Part shown: piece after piece, positions 17,788-27,904 of the stretch
Position numbering within the stretch: position 1 is the first letter of the stretch
How the letters are laid out: every line of letters begins with the position of its first letter
Assembly: GCF_001006305.1 (NCBI RefSeq)
Contig: NZ_LBHJ01000020.1
Location: forward strand, 496,001-560,000
Source of the DNA: Silvibacterium bohemicum
Lineage (GTDB): Bacteria > Acidobacteriota > Terriglobia > Terriglobales > Acidobacteriaceae
Direction: 5' to 3'
Length of the DNA: 64,000 nt
The notes under the pieces: generated by a model
Told to the model about the DNA's origin: nothing
The model's input: only the letters and a program-made list of their open reading frames with translations
Databases searched by the model: none
Position numbers and translations under genes: made by a program

Positions 17788-18677
17788 TCCGCTTTCGCCT
17801 GATTTTTGCAGTCCTGCTTTGCTCCATTTCCGGCATAGCTCACGCTGCTGCGCCGGACACCCATTTCGACGGCGCAAAAGCACTCGAATACACGCGCCAG
17901 TTCGTCGCCATCGGACCGCGCTGGGTGGGCAGCCCCGGCCATGTGAAGGCGGAAGCCTTTTTACGCAAGCAGTTCCAGCACGATCAGCTCGAAGTAGATA
18001 CCTTCACCACCAACACGCCTGCCGGTCCGATGGAAATGCACAATTACATCGTGAAGTTTCCGGGCAAGAAGGATGGCGTGATCGTTCTGGCCACGCATTA
18101 CGAGACCAACTATCCGCTGCGAACTATCAATTTCGTCGGAGCGAACGATGGCGGCTCGACCACGGGCCTGCTGATCGAGATGGCCAATCATTTTCGCGGC
18201 CGCACTCTCGATGGATACAGCGTGTGGCTGGTCTTCTTGGATGGCGAGGAAGCGGTCAAGAGCTGGTCGACGTCCGACTCCCTCTATGGCAGCAAGCATC
18301 TGGCAGCGAAGTGGCAGAGCGACGGCACGCTCAAGCGCGTCAAAGCCTTCTTGCTCGCCGACATGATCGGCGATAAGGACCTGGACATCTATCGCGACCG
18401 CAATTCCACGCCGTGGCTGCTCGATCTGGTGCAGCAGGCCGCCGCTCATTTCGGATATCAGTCTTACTTCTTTGCCCAGGAGAACCAGATCGAGGACGAT
18501 CATCTGCCCTTCGTGCAGCGCGGCGTCCCGTCCGCCGACATCATCGACCTCGACTACGGATACGACAACGCCTATCACCACACGGTGGACGACACCATGG
18601 ATAAGCTAAGCGCAAAAAGCCTTACCATTGCCGGCGACGTCTTTCTCGAAACCATCCGGCTAGTGAACCAGAGGTAA
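17784..18677 (+). CDS. Secreted M28-family peptidase / glutaminyl cyclase-like protein
   Basis: 297 residues with an N-terminal signal peptide (LIFAVLLCSISGIAHAAA). The catalytic fold shows zinc-ligand patterns of the M28 family: ATHYET at about 109, NDGGSTTGLLIEMA at about 124, FLDGEEA at about 155, DMIGD near 196 and YHHTVDD at about 273. Sequence and size resemble the glutaminyl-peptide cyclotransferase-like branch rather than a large aminopeptidase. Starts with GTG overlapping the tatC stop (GTGA), so it is cotranscribed with the Tat genes, though its own signal looks Sec-type. Confidence 0.87.
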   Translation: MIRFRLIFAVLLCSISGIAHAAAPDTHFDGAKALEYTRQFVAIGPRWVGSPGHVKAEAFLRKQFQHDQLEVDTFTTNTPAGPMEMHNYIVKFPGKKDGVIVLATHYETNYPLRTINFVGANDGGSTTGLLIEMANHFRGRTLDGYSVWLVFLDGEEAVKSWSTSDSLYGSKHLAAKWQSDGTLKRVKAFLLADMIGDKDLDIYRDRNSTPWLLDLVQQAAAHFGYQSYFFAQENQIEDDHLPFVQRGVPSADIIDLDYGYDNAYHHTVDDTMDKLSAKSLTIAGDVFLETIRLVNQR

Positions 18678-18844
18678 GAGCGGCCTCTCCCCTCGTCATT
18701 CTGTGCGATCCGGGGCGGTGAAGCGAAGAATCTCCAGCAGTCCTCAATCGACAGCAGCCTTGAGCATCCTATCGGCAACTGCTTTAGGATGGACTGAATC
18801 CCGATTCGCATGCCGCGTTCCTCCATCCCGCTTGCCCCTCGACG

Positions 18845-19786
18845 ATGCCTGGATACACGGGCATGACCACCTCCCACATCTTCGCCGGCGCCTCGCTCAA
18901 TTTCTGGATCGCCTTCCATGCGATCGTGGGTGTGCTGCTCTTTGTCGATCTTGCGCTTCTTCAGCGGCACAGCAAGCGGGTATCGATCCGCGCCGCGTGG
19001 GGCTGGACGGTCGTCGTCGCCGCGCTGGCTTTCTGCTTCGCGCTGCTCCTCTCGCAGACACAAGGCAAGCAGCCCGCGCTCGAATTCCTCTCCGGCTATC
19101 TGGTGGAGGGCTCGCTCAGCATCGATAATCTCTTCGTTTTTCTGCTGATGTTTCGCTCGCTCGGCCTGGATACGGAGCAGCAGCGCCGCGTGCTGCTATG
19201 GGGCGTGCTCGGGGCCATCGTCATGCGCGCAATCTTTATTTTCGTCGGCACATCGCTGCTGACGCGCTTCGATTGGCTGGAATATGTCTTCGGGGCCTTC
19301 CTGCTGATCGCGGCGGTGCGCCTGATGCGCCACAAGCAAGGCGGCGGAGCTACACCTTCTGCGCCTATGCGATGGCTGCAGAAAAACTGCCTGCGCGGGG
19401 TTGGTCCGCAAAAGCCGGCGCTCACTTCGTTTTTGCTGATCGTTCTCGCCGTCGAAGCGACGGACCTGATCTTCGCGCTTGATTCTATCCCGGCGGTGCT
19501 CGCCATCACGCGCGACACCTTCGTGGTCTACACCTCGAACATCTTTGCCATCCTCGGCCTACGCTCGCTGTACTTCGCGCTATCGAGCGCCCTGGACAAG
19601 CTTCGCCTACTCCACTACGGGCTGGCGCTGATTCTGGCGTTCGTGGGACTGAAGATGCTGCTCGGCCACTGGTATCAGGTGCCGACAACCTGGTCGCTGG
19701 CCTTCATCGTGATCGTGCTGGCCATCTTCGCGCTGGCCAGCCGTTTTACCGAACCAGCGAACCCTGCTCCGACGCCTCAAAGCTGA
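18845..19786 (+). CDS. TerC-family integral membrane protein
   Basis: 313 residues with about seven to nine membrane helices and the TerC signature acidic segments: EGSLSIDNLFVFLLMFRSLG at about 83-102 and VAVEATDLIFALDSIPAVLAITRD at about 202-224. The family is linked to tellurite resistance or metal (Mn) export. Met7 at 18863 is an alternative start. Its last 41 bp overlap the convergent nadB 3' end. Confidence 0.92.
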   Translation: MPGYTGMTTSHIFAGASLNFWIAFHAIVGVLLFVDLALLQRHSKRVSIRAAWGWTVVVAALAFCFALLLSQTQGKQPALEFLSGYLVEGSLSIDNLFVFLLMFRSLGLDTEQQRRVLLWGVLGAIVMRAIFIFVGTSLLTRFDWLEYVFGAFLLIAAVRLMRHKQGGGATPSAPMRWLQKNCLRGVGPQKPALTSFLLIVLAVEATDLIFALDSIPAVLAITRDTFVVYTSNIFAILGLRSLYFALSSALDKLRLLHYGLALILAFVGLKMLLGHWYQVPTTWSLAFIVIVLAIFALASRFTEPANPAPTPQS

Positions 19787-21353
19787 CGGCGAGTTCGCGC
19801 ATCACCGAGTGTTTCGCAAAGTGCTCGTCATCACGCTGCGGAAAATCATTCCGGAAGTGCGCTCCGCGGCTCTCTTCGCGCGCCAGCGCCGAACGCACGA
19901 TCAATTCGGCAACAACGTGGAGGTTGGCCAGCTCCACCGAATCGCGCTGCGGGGCAAACAACGTCTGCTCGCCGCTGCGTCCTAGGTCGCGCCTCTCATT
20001 GCGCAGGCCGGAGATGTCGCGGAGTAACCCGGCATCGCGCCACATGTTTTCCTGGAGATGCTTCAAACGCGCAGCGATATCCGGCAGCGGCTGCGCAGCA
20101 AAGTGCGGCTTGAATTCAGCAGCCGATGGACGTGTCTTCTTCGCTTCGGGCATGCTCTGGGCCGCGCGCGCGCCAAAGACCAGCCCCTCCAGCAAGGAGT
20201 TGCTGGCCAGCCGGTTGGCTCCATGCACGCCGGTGCATGCGACTTCACCCGCGGCATAGAGTCCGGCCAGCGAAGTGCGACCGTCGAGATCGGTCTTCAC
20301 ACCACCCATCAGATAGTGGGCCGCAGGGCGCACCGGCAGCAGGTCGGTTGCGATGTTCAATCCATGCTGGGCCAGGAATTTCGAGATTCCGGGAAACCGC
20401 TTGACCAGATCGATGCCGGTTACGTGCCGCAGGTCCAGATAAACGGGCAGCTGATCGCCGCCGTGCTCGCCCATGCCCTCGCGAGTGATTGCCCTGGCCA
20501 CCACATCGCGCGGAGCCAGCTCCAGCAGCGGATGATAGCGCTCCATGAAACGCTCACCTCGCGCATTGCGCAGATAAGCGCCTTCGCCGCGTAGAGCCTC
20601 CGATAGCAGGAAGCGTCCCACGCCGGGAAGGCTCAGCGCGGTGGGATGAAACTGGTAGAATTCCATGTCGGAGATCTCGGCTCCCGCGCGCCAGGCCATG
20701 GCGATGCCATCGCCGGTGGCAACAGCAGGATTGGTGGTGTCGCTATAGACCTGCCCCGCGCCGCCGCTGGCCAGCAGGACAGCTCCAGCGGACACCGTGA
20801 ATATCCGGCCATCCGCGTCGAGCAGCACCGCGCCCGTTACCGCGCCCTCCTCGACAATCAGCTCCGCCGTGGTTGTCCAGTCGAGCAGCGTGATGTTGTG
20901 GTGGCCTCGGGCATGCGCCAGCAGCGCGCGGCCAATCTCCGCGCCTGTTGCGTCGCCGTTGGCATGCAGAATGCGGTTGCGGCTGTGCGCGCCTTCACGC
21001 GTGAGCATCAGCCGGCCGTTCTCGCGATCGAAGCCGGTCCCCCAGGCGAGAAGCTCCTCAACGCGCAGCGGACCCTCTTCGACCAGCACGCGCGCCGCTT
21101 CGCGATTTACCAGCCCATCGCCGGCGTTCACCGTGTCTTCGAGATGAAGAGCCACGTCTTCCTCGCCGCTCATGGCGACTGCGATTCCACCCTGCGCGTA
21201 GTGAGTGTTCGATTCGCCCAGCACTTCCTTCGTGACCACCAGCACCCGGCCAACTTCGGCCAGGCCAATCGCTGCGCGCAATCCGGCAATGCCTGCGCCC
21301 ACAATCAAAAAATCCGCTTCTGTAGCAGAAACCATCACGTTTGAGGCTACCAT
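19746..21353 (-). CDS. nadB: L-aspartate oxidase
   Basis: FAD enzyme oxidising L-aspartate to iminoaspartate, the substrate of NadA. 535 residues; N-terminal FAD motif VGAGIAGLRAAIGLAEVG, substrate-site stretch THYAQGGIAVAM, EFYQFHPTAL, and RPAAHYLMGGVKTDLDGRTSLAGLYAAGEVACTGVHGANRLASNSL typical of the succinate-dehydrogenase/aspartate-oxidase family. Ends inside the convergent terC gene. Confidence 0.95.
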   Translation of the reverse strand: MVASNVMVSATEADFLIVGAGIAGLRAAIGLAEVGRVLVVTKEVLGESNTHYAQGGIAVAMSGEEDVALHLEDTVNAGDGLVNREAARVLVEEGPLRVEELLAWGTGFDRENGRLMLTREGAHSRNRILHANGDATGAEIGRALLAHARGHHNITLLDWTTTAELIVEEGAVTGAVLLDADGRIFTVSAGAVLLASGGAGQVYSDTTNPAVATGDGIAMAWRAGAEISDMEFYQFHPTALSLPGVGRFLLSEALRGEGAYLRNARGERFMERYHPLLELAPRDVVARAITREGMGEHGGDQLPVYLDLRHVTGIDLVKRFPGISKFLAQHGLNIATDLLPVRPAAHYLMGGVKTDLDGRTSLAGLYAAGEVACTGVHGANRLASNSLLEGLVFGARAAQSMPEAKKTRPSAAEFKPHFAAQPLPDIAARLKHLQENMWRDAGLLRDISGLRNERRDLGRSGEQTLFAPQRDSVELANLHVVAELIVRSALAREESRGAHFRNDFPQRDDEHFAKHSVMRELAVSFEASEQGSLVR

Positions 21354-21435
21354 CCTGAATTAACCCATTTAGACGCGCTATTCGGCGTAAAGATGCAGGC
21401 TTGGGCATGACCGAGGTTGGTACGATAATGAAACT

Positions 21436-22533
21436 GTGCGTACGATCCACGTAAAAACTGCTTCCGCCGATTACCCGGTGCATGTCGGCTACGACTTCCT
21501 TGCCCGCTTCGGATCTCATCTCCGCAAAATCGCCGGGAAAGGCGCGCCGAAGCTCTTCGTCCTCACCTCGCCGGAGATCTGGTCGCTGTGGGGCAAGCAG
21601 TTTCAGGCATCGCTTCCCGCCGGCAATTCGTTTTCGGTTCTCTTCCTGCCACCCGGCGAACAGCACAAGCGTTTTAGCCAGGTCGAACGGCTTGCTACTG
21701 AGCTTTCTGCCGCAGGCGCGGATCGCTCCTCGCTGCTGATAGCTTTTGGCGGCGGCATCATCGGAGACATCGGTGGATTTCTCGCGGCCATCTACATGCG
21801 CGGCATCGACTACATCCAGATGCCAACCACGCTGCTCGCTCAGGTCGACTCGTCGGTTGGCGGCAAGACGGGAGTGAATCTCAGCACCGGCAAGAATCTT
21901 GTCGGCAGCTTTCATCATCCGCGCGCGGTCTTTGCCGATGTCGGCATTCTCAAGACGCTTCCTCCTCGCGAGCTTCGGGCCGGCCTCTTCGAAAGCATCA
22001 AAGCGGGGATCATCCGCGACCCGGGCCTCTTCCGCTTTCTCGAACGCAATCGCGATGCGATTCTCGCCGGCGATCCTACAGCGCTGAACCGTGTGGTCAG
22101 CTCGTCTGTCGCGATGAAGGCCGAGGTCGTGGGCATCGACGAGCGCGAATCCGGCCTGCGCATGATTCTCAATTTCGGCCACACCATCGGACACGCCATC
22201 GAAGCCGCCACCGGCTACAAAAAGCTCTTACACGGCGAAGCGATTGCCTGGGGCATGCTGGCCGCGCTGCACATTAGCCGCAGTCGCGCGATGATCGCAG
22301 AAAAAGATGCCGCACGCATCGAATCGATCATTCACGCGTATGGACCGCTTCCCCGCTTCCGCGCCCGCGTTCCCGCACTCCTTGAAGCAGCCGGCCGCGA
22401 CAAGAAGAACAAGGCTGGGACGCGGCGCTTTGTCCTCACAACCGGCATCGGGAAATCGATCGTCGTCGAAAATGTAACCGACACAGAGATGATTTCTGCC
22501 ATCGAGTGGACTCTGCGAGAGGCTGCGCGATGA
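21436..22533 (+). CDS. aroB: 3-dehydroquinate synthase
   Basis: Second step of the shikimate pathway: DAHP to 3-dehydroquinate using NAD and a divalent metal. 365 residues with [21 protein letters not shown] and [20 protein letters not shown], then metal ligands in [12 protein letters not shown] and HGEAIAWGM. Starts at GTG 21436. The stop overlaps the menG start by 4 bp. aroC lies 6 kb further on the opposite strand. Confidence 0.96.
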   Translation: MRTIHVKTASADYPVHVGYDFLARFGSHLRKIAGKGAPKLFVLTSPEIWSLWGKQFQASLPAGNSFSVLFLPPGEQHKRFSQVERLATELSAAGADRSSLLIAFGGGIIGDIGGFLAAIYMRGIDYIQMPTTLLAQVDSSVGGKTGVNLSTGKNLVGSFHHPRAVFADVGILKTLPPRELRAGLFESIKAGIIRDPGLFRFLERNRDAILAGDPTALNRVVSSSVAMKAEVVGIDERESGLRMILNFGHTIGHAIEAATGYKKLLHGEAIAWGMLAALHISRSRAMIAEKDAARIESIIHAYGPLPRFRARVPALLEAAGRDKKNKAGTRRFVLTTGIGKSIVVENVTDTEMISAIEWTLREAAR

Positions 22534-23276
22534 CGCCTTCCGCATCGGGAGCCCGACCTGCCGGCGCGTCCGACGAACAGAGCTCCGCAGCCAGCGTGCA
22601 GCAGATGTTCAATAGCATCGCTCCGCGTTATGACCTGTTGAACCACGTGCTCTCGATGAACATCGATCGGCTGTGGTGGTGGCGAACGGCGCGCCGCTTC
22701 CAGAGCATCCTGACGCAACCCGCAGCATCCATCCTCGATATCTGCTGCGGCACCGGAGACATGACGCTCGCGCTACTGCGGCGCCGTCCGGCACAGGCGC
22801 GGCCGATCCTGGCCGCAGATTTCTCCCACGCCATGCTGGCTCGGGGCGCCGCCAAATTCCAAAATCGCAATGCGATCGCCCTTGAAGCGGATGCGCTGCA
22901 TCTGCCTCTGCCCTCGAACTCGCTCAACCTGATCACGACAGCTTTCGGATTCCGCAATCTCGCCAACTACGAAGCCGGTCTTCGCGAATTCCATCGCACG
23001 CTCGCACCGGGAGGAGAACTGGGTATTCTCGATTTCAGCGAACCTGGAGGGATCGTCGGCAAGCTCTATGCCCTTTACTTCCGCCGCATCCTGCCTTCCA
23101 TCGGCGCGCGGCTCTCGGGAATGGGCAGTGCCTACGCTTATCTCCCGGCTTCGGTAGAACGCTTTCCACCGCCTGCCGAGATGCTCGAACTGATGCGCGC
23201 GGTGGGTTTTGCGAACGTCTCGTGGACTCCCTACAGCTTCGGCATCGCCGGTCTCTATCGGGGCGTAAAACAGTAG
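22530..23276 (+). CDS. menG: Demethylmenaquinone methyltransferase (MenG/UbiE)
   Basis: SAM-dependent C-methyltransferase of quinone biosynthesis. Contains [27 protein letters not shown], the SAM motif [16 protein letters not shown] and [27 protein letters not shown], all diagnostic for UbiE/MenG. I start at the ATG that overlaps the aroB stop (ATGA), giving 248 residues; an upstream in-frame GTG at 22506 is less likely. Menaquinone rather than ubiquinone is inferred from the phylum. Confidence 0.95.
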   Translation: MTPSASGARPAGASDEQSSAASVQQMFNSIAPRYDLLNHVLSMNIDRLWWWRTARRFQSILTQPAASILDICCGTGDMTLALLRRRPAQARPILAADFSHAMLARGAAKFQNRNAIALEADALHLPLPSNSLNLITTAFGFRNLANYEAGLREFHRTLAPGGELGILDFSEPGGIVGKLYALYFRRILPSIGARLSGMGSAYAYLPASVERFPPPAEMLELMRAVGFANVSWTPYSFGIAGLYRGVKQ

Positions 23277-23338
23277 CTGCGCATAGGCCGAAGAACGACA
23301 GATCGCTATCATCCAGTAATTACCGACGAGGAAAACGA

Positions 23339-23740
23339 ATGCTTGCCAGCTCAAAATGGAAAGAAGGCATGCTCTTCGAGGGGCGCTCGGAGAGCGGCCA
23401 CACGATTGTTTTCGATTCGAGTGCGGAACATGCCGGCGGCCCGAGCCCCATGGAAGCCGTACTGGCCGCGCTCTGTGGCTGCACTTCTGTCGATGTCGTG
23501 AGCATTCTGCAGAAGAAGCGCGAGCCCATCACCGGCCTGACCGTCTCGGCCACGGCGGAGCGCGCCGAACAGGCTCCTCGCGTCTTCACCCGCATCCATC
23601 TTGTCTACCGCATCGGCGGCAAGGTCGCGAAGAAAGCCGCGGAAGATGCCGTTGCCCTCTCCAAAGGAAAGTATTGCTCCGTGTCGATGATGCTGGAGAA
23701 GTCCGTCGAGATCGACTATTCCATCGAATACGTGGACTAA
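23339..23740 (+). CDS. OsmC-family peroxiredoxin-like protein
   Basis: 133-residue OsmC/Ohr-fold protein for thiol-dependent removal of organic peroxides. The two key cysteines lie in ALCGCTSVDV (about 46) and GKYCSVSMML (about 112). The open frame runs further upstream into menG, but GAGGA 8 bp before the ATG at 23339 and the family N-terminus decide the start. It follows menG by 62 bp on the same strand. Confidence 0.9.
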   Translation: MLASSKWKEGMLFEGRSESGHTIVFDSSAEHAGGPSPMEAVLAALCGCTSVDVVSILQKKREPITGLTVSATAERAEQAPRVFTRIHLVYRIGGKVAKKAAEDAVALSKGKYCSVSMMLEKSVEIDYSIEYVD

Positions 23741-23782
23741 TACTCCGCCAATATTCTTGTGAAAGTAGAATAAGAAGCAGGA

Positions 23783-24547
23783 ATGTTTCGCGCCTTTCAG
23801 TTTGGGCTTATTGTGCTGATGCTCGCCGTGCTGGCGATGATCTCGGCCGTGGTGACGATGCACTTCGCCATTCATGGTGCTGAGGTGTCAGTCCCCGATT
23901 TCAAAGATCTGAGCGTCGCCGAAGCCACCAGCAAGGCAGCATCGCTGGGCCTCGAAGTCGATGTCGAGAATCACTTCTACAGTGTGAATATTCCGCTGGG
24001 CCGGGTGGTCAGCCAATCGCCTGCTGCGGGTGCGGTGGTGCGGCGCGAATGGCATGTCCGCCTGACCGAGAGCCTTGGTCCGCAGCGGGTCGCCATCCCC
24101 AACCTTACCGGCTCCGACCAGCGACTCGCCGCCATCGAGATTCGACGCGTCGGACTCGAACTCGGCCAACAGGCCGAGATGCCGGATGCCTATGCAACGC
24201 CGGGAGCGGTGATCGCGCAGAACCCTGCCCCCAACGCTTCCGGAGTGGAACGACCGAGCGTAAGCCTGCTGGTGGCCGCGGAGCCAGCCACAGCCGCGAC
24301 CGGCGGATTCGTAATGCCGGAGCTGACCGGGCAGTTGTTTTCCTCCGCCGCGCTGACCATCACGCGCGCCGGACTCACGCTCGCGCCGATGAAAGAGCAG
24401 CAGGTGTCGGTCCAGCCGCTGCAAAGCACGGATACGATTGCAGCGCCATTGCCACCAATTCCCATAGGCTCGGTGATTGCACAGAAGCCGGCTGCAGGCC
24501 ATCGCATCGACGCGTCGACACCGATCGAGCTTACCGTCGCGCAGTAG
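23783..24547 (+). CDS. Membrane-anchored three-PASTA-domain protein
   Basis: 254 residues: one N-terminal membrane helix (about 6-28), then three PASTA repeats beginning VPDFKDLSVAEATSKAASLGL, IPNLTGSDQRLAAIEIRRVGLELG and MPELTGQLFSSAALTITRAGLTL, each closing with a V..Q.P..G pattern. PASTA units bind peptidoglycan fragments in Ser/Thr kinases and PBPs; here there is no kinase or transpeptidase domain, so a cell-wall sensing or scaffold role is only a guess. The last 17 bp overlap the convergent next gene. Confidence 0.88.
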   Translation: MFRAFQFGLIVLMLAVLAMISAVVTMHFAIHGAEVSVPDFKDLSVAEATSKAASLGLEVDVENHFYSVNIPLGRVVSQSPAAGAVVRREWHVRLTESLGPQRVAIPNLTGSDQRLAAIEIRRVGLELGQQAEMPDAYATPGAVIAQNPAPNASGVERPSVSLLVAAEPATAATGGFVMPELTGQLFSSAALTITRAGLTLAPMKEQQVSVQPLQSTDTIAAPLPPIPIGSVIAQKPAAGHRIDASTPIELTVAQ

Positions 24548-25520
24548 CCTTCAGATTCTCGGCAAAGACCCGCTCCAGCCGGGCATTGCGCGAGGCAAGA
24601 ACCTTCAGCCGCTGCACTGTGTCGTCAGAGGGCATGGAGCGCAGCAGTGCCTCAATGGCCTGATCCGCGCGCATCGCTTCCCTCTCTACCATGCTTAGCA
24701 GAAACTCGGTTGCTTCGCTCTGCCGTGTCAATGCGATCGCGGACAAGAGCACGGAAGAGAACCAGACATCGGGCGATTTGTTCCACCTGTCTCGGAGCAG
24801 TGCAAAAGCCTCAGGAGAGTGCGTCGCAGCGATGGCCAGAGCAGCCTCGCCGCTGGCGTCGTCTTCGCCTTCGAGAAATTTCGCGGCCCACTCCAGCGCC
24901 GCGTTGCCATCGAGCCGGAGGACAGCAGCGTAACAGGCTCCCGGAATCTCGGGCTCGTTTTTGTCGCTCTCGGAGCCGATCTCCGCGCGCAGCCGCAGCA
25001 GCAGAGACGCTGCGGGAGAGCCCACCTGCTCGATGGCCCGCACCGCGTCCGCTCTCACTCCTTTGTCAGCATCGGCGAGAGCAGTGATCAGATGCCGCAG
25101 GAGCTGGACTTCGGGGATGTCGCGGCATTGCACCAAGGCCAGCGCACAAGTGCCGCGCAGCGTGCCCGCGGTGTCCGAACGGCCGCCCCACACCCGCTCC
25201 AGCTGGACATGGCGGAGGCCGCGTAGGAACGGTGCGGCGTCTTGCAATTCGAATGCGGCCAGCGCCCGGCTGATCGCATTTTTTGCCCAGCATTGCGGAT
25301 CGCTTTTGACGGCATCTTCGAAGAATCGATCGAAGGCGGCCAGCAGATCGGGAGTGAGCTCGACAAGGCGCTGACGAGCTGCGAGATCCGCAGCCTTAGC
25401 CACGACATAGTTATAGCGCTGGCGCAGTGCAGCACGCAGAGGCTCGATCCATTCGGCAACCGGCTGCTCGGACAGCCTGTCGAGCGCTTCTAACTGAACT
25501 TCAAAGCCCTTCTTCGCCAT
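24531..25520 (-). CDS. HEAT-like alpha-helical repeat protein
   Basis: 329 residues, entirely helical in appearance, with HEAT/PBS-like units such as HLITALADADKGVRADAVRAIEQVGSP and AALEWAAKFLEGEDDASGEAALAIAATHSPEA. No signal peptide, membrane segment or catalytic motif. Probably a cytoplasmic scaffold; function unknown. It is the last gene of a minus-strand run downstream of rsmB (40 bp gap) and overlaps the end of the PASTA gene. Confidence 0.75.
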   Translation of the reverse strand: MAKKGFEVQLEALDRLSEQPVAEWIEPLRAALRQRYNYVVAKAADLAARQRLVELTPDLLAAFDRFFEDAVKSDPQCWAKNAISRALAAFELQDAAPFLRGLRHVQLERVWGGRSDTAGTLRGTCALALVQCRDIPEVQLLRHLITALADADKGVRADAVRAIEQVGSPAASLLLRLRAEIGSESDKNEPEIPGACYAAVLRLDGNAALEWAAKFLEGEDDASGEAALAIAATHSPEAFALLRDRWNKSPDVWFSSVLLSAIALTRQSEATEFLLSMVEREAMRADQAIEALLRSMPSDDTVQRLKVLASRNARLERVFAENLKATARR

Positions 25521-25560
25521 GGCATGCCCATTCTCTCAAAGTCCCTGCATGCTGATTTTT

Positions 25561-26889
25561 TCAGGCTCGAACCAGAAGCGCGGCGAAGAATCCATCGCAC
25601 TGCAGGGTTCCGGGCAGCGTGCGGAGAAAACCATCCTGAATGGCGTGATCGCGCAACCGCGCCAGGCCGTCGTGAGAAATGATTTTTTCGCTCGCCAGCC
25701 TTTCTAACTCCTGATCGAGCGGAACGCGGTGAAATTCCGGACGCTTGGCTAGAACCGCCTGCACGACTGCTTCATTCTCCTCTGGTTCCAGAGAGCAGGT
25801 CGAGTACAGCAGCCTTCCGCCGGATACAACTCCATTCACCGCCGCCGACAGAATGCGAACCTGCCGATCATGATGACGCGCGATTGCATCTTCATTCATG
25901 CGAAAGCGAATCTCCGGATTGCGCGCGATGGTTCCAGTGCCGCTGCACGGCACATCGCAAAGTATCAGATCGTATTCCGGTTCCATACGCGCGGTCATCG
26001 CGTCCTGGACACTGAAGCGGATGCGCTCTCCAAGCGGAGCCAGCGATGTGCGCATCGCATCGAGGCGTTTGCGGCTGGCGTCGGAAGCGGTAATCTGCGC
26101 GTCAGGATTACGCTCCGCGAGGATTGCTGTTTTTCCACCGGGCGCGGCGCAGGTATCGAGAATGTGCGCGCCATGGCCGGCTAGCTCCGCTACCAGCTGC
26201 GAGCCTTCGTCCTGTATACGAAACCAGCCTTGCCGAAAGGCATCGGTGCGAACAACGTCTCCGCGCACCACGCGCCTTGCTGACGCTAGGAACTCTCCAG
26301 GTGACAGCTCGACTCCGGCATCAACTAACGCGGATTCGGCCTCGGGATGAAGGAGGCGCAGGGTAATTCCGGCGGGCTCCTGGTCGAAGGCGCAGAGAGC
26401 GCGTGTTGCGCCGGTTCCATAAGCACGAATCCATCGCTCGACCATCCATGCCGGATGCGCGTAGGTTTTGGCAATCGATTCGCGCTTGGTAGCCGCAGGT
26501 GGCTTTATGGCCAGCTTGCGCAGAATGGCATTGACCAGGCCCGCGGCAAAGGTTTCTCCCGCACGCTTGGCTAGCTCCACGCTCTCGCCGATAGCGGCAT
26601 GCGGCGGAATGCGATCGAGATAAAAAAGCTGATACGCGCCGAGACGAAGAGCGACTTCGATGGCCGGATTCAGTTTCGCGTCGGGTCGCGTCAGCAGCGG
26701 GCGAATCCGCGCATCGAGCGCCAGCTGCCAGCGCAAGGTCCCGAGAACCAACGTCGTAGTGAGGGCGCGGTCCTGCGCCGATAGCGCGTCCACCTCGGGC
26801 GCGCGTAACAGCTCGTCGCTGTGCGCATCCGTCGTGGTGGTGGTTTTGAGCAAGATCTGAAAGGCCGTCTCGCGTGCCCGGGCAATCAT
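25561..26889 (-). CDS. rsmB: 16S rRNA (cytosine967-C5)-methyltransferase RsmB
   Basis: 442 residues: N-terminal NusB-like RNA-binding domain (1-140), then a Rossmann methyltransferase domain with DTCAAPGGKTAILAE at about 241-255 and the catalytic motif CDVPCSGTGTIARNPEIR near 313. The second Cys of the m5C pair lies in YSTCSLEPEENEAVV. Directly downstream of fmt with a 2-bp gap, the widely conserved def-fmt-rsmB cluster. Confidence 0.94.
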   Translation of the reverse strand: MIARARETAFQILLKTTTTTDAHSDELLRAPEVDALSAQDRALTTTLVLGTLRWQLALDARIRPLLTRPDAKLNPAIEVALRLGAYQLFYLDRIPPHAAIGESVELAKRAGETFAAGLVNAILRKLAIKPPAATKRESIAKTYAHPAWMVERWIRAYGTGATRALCAFDQEPAGITLRLLHPEAESALVDAGVELSPGEFLASARRVVRGDVVRTDAFRQGWFRIQDEGSQLVAELAGHGAHILDTCAAPGGKTAILAERNPDAQITASDASRKRLDAMRTSLAPLGERIRFSVQDAMTARMEPEYDLILCDVPCSGTGTIARNPEIRFRMNEDAIARHHDRQVRILSAAVNGVVSGGRLLYSTCSLEPEENEAVVQAVLAKRPEFHRVPLDQELERLASEKIISHDGLARLRDHAIQDGFLRTLPGTLQCDGFFAALLVRA

Positions 26890-26891
26890 GG

Positions 26892-27836
26892 TCAGCCGAG
26901 CCTATCGCCGGGCTTGAGCGCATGGCCGCGTAGAAATTCAGCGGCGGAGATGCGCCGTTTGCCTTCCATCTGCAGCTCGGCAATCTCCAGCCAGGTGTGT
27001 TCGCCGCAGGCAACAAACAGCCGGCTGCCTTCGACGTGCAATTCCCCCGGCGTCACGTCGCGGCGCTGCAAAGCGCCGGCGTCGAGAGGCATCAGCCGTT
27101 GCGCGATCAGCTTCTTGCTCTCCAACGTGCTCCAGGCGCCGGGCCAGGGCTGAAAGCCGCGCCAGCGGTTGTAGATGTCCATTGCCGGCCGCGAAAAATC
27201 CATGCGCCCGTCGTCGCGCGTCAGAATCGGAGCGTAGGTGGCGAAAGCATCCTCCTGCTTTTGCGGGATGATCGATCCCGAAACAAGCCCTTCCAGTGTT
27301 TCCACCATCAGCGCGGCGCCCATCTCAGCAAGCAGGGGATACACATCTTCCGAGGTGTGGTCGGGAGCAACCGCCATCTCGCGCTGCAGCAGCATATCGC
27401 CGGTATCCAAGCCCTCATCGATGCGCATCGTGGTCACGCCGGTCACCGGCTCGCCGCTCGCGATGGCCCACTGAATGGGCGCTGCGCCGCGATACTTCGG
27501 CAACAGCGATCCATGCAGATTGAGGTTTCCGTAGCGAGGCAGATCCAGCATCCACTTGGGGATGATGCGTCCATAAGCGACGATGAGGATGACGTCGGGA
27601 GCGAGCGCTTCGAGCTGCGCGCGGAACTCAAGATTGTTTTTGATCTTCTCCGGCTGCACTACCGGGAGACCAGCAGCCATCGCCGTTTCCTTCACCGGAG
27701 GGGCGACCAGCTGCATGCCGCGTCCACTGCGGCGGTCCGGCTGCGTGGCCACCAGCAGGCATTCATGGCCGGCGCGGAGGACTGCCTTCAGGGTTGGAAC
27801 AGCGAAAGAAGGCGTCCCGCAAAAAACAAATCTCAT
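26892..27836 (-). CDS. fmt: Methionyl-tRNA formyltransferase
   Basis: Formylates initiator Met-tRNA. 314 residues with RFVFCGTPSFAVPTLKAVL at the start, catalytic NLHGSLLPKYRGAAPIQWAI at about 105-125 and MRIDEGLDTGDML. Sits between def and rsmB, but separated from def by 240 bp of REP-like repeats. Confidence 0.97.
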   Translation of the reverse strand: MRFVFCGTPSFAVPTLKAVLRAGHECLLVATQPDRRSGRGMQLVAPPVKETAMAAGLPVVQPEKIKNNLEFRAQLEALAPDVILIVAYGRIIPKWMLDLPRYGNLNLHGSLLPKYRGAAPIQWAIASGEPVTGVTTMRIDEGLDTGDMLLQREMAVAPDHTSEDVYPLLAEMGAALMVETLEGLVSGSIIPQKQEDAFATYAPILTRDDGRMDFSRPAMDIYNRWRGFQPWPGAWSTLESKKLIAQRLMPLDAGALQRRDVTPGELHVEGSRLFVACGEHTWLEIAELQMEGKRRISAAEFLRGHALKPGDRLG

Positions 27837-27904
27837 AGTCAGTTCAATTCCGGTTGCGAGATGGGCATGTCGAGTCTCCGCTTCTCTCGCATGCGGTCCC
27901 TCGG

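Noticed and set aside
22506..22529. Upstream GTG start for menG
   Set aside because: The ATG overlapping the aroB stop codon is the more usual coupled start and matches family N-termini.
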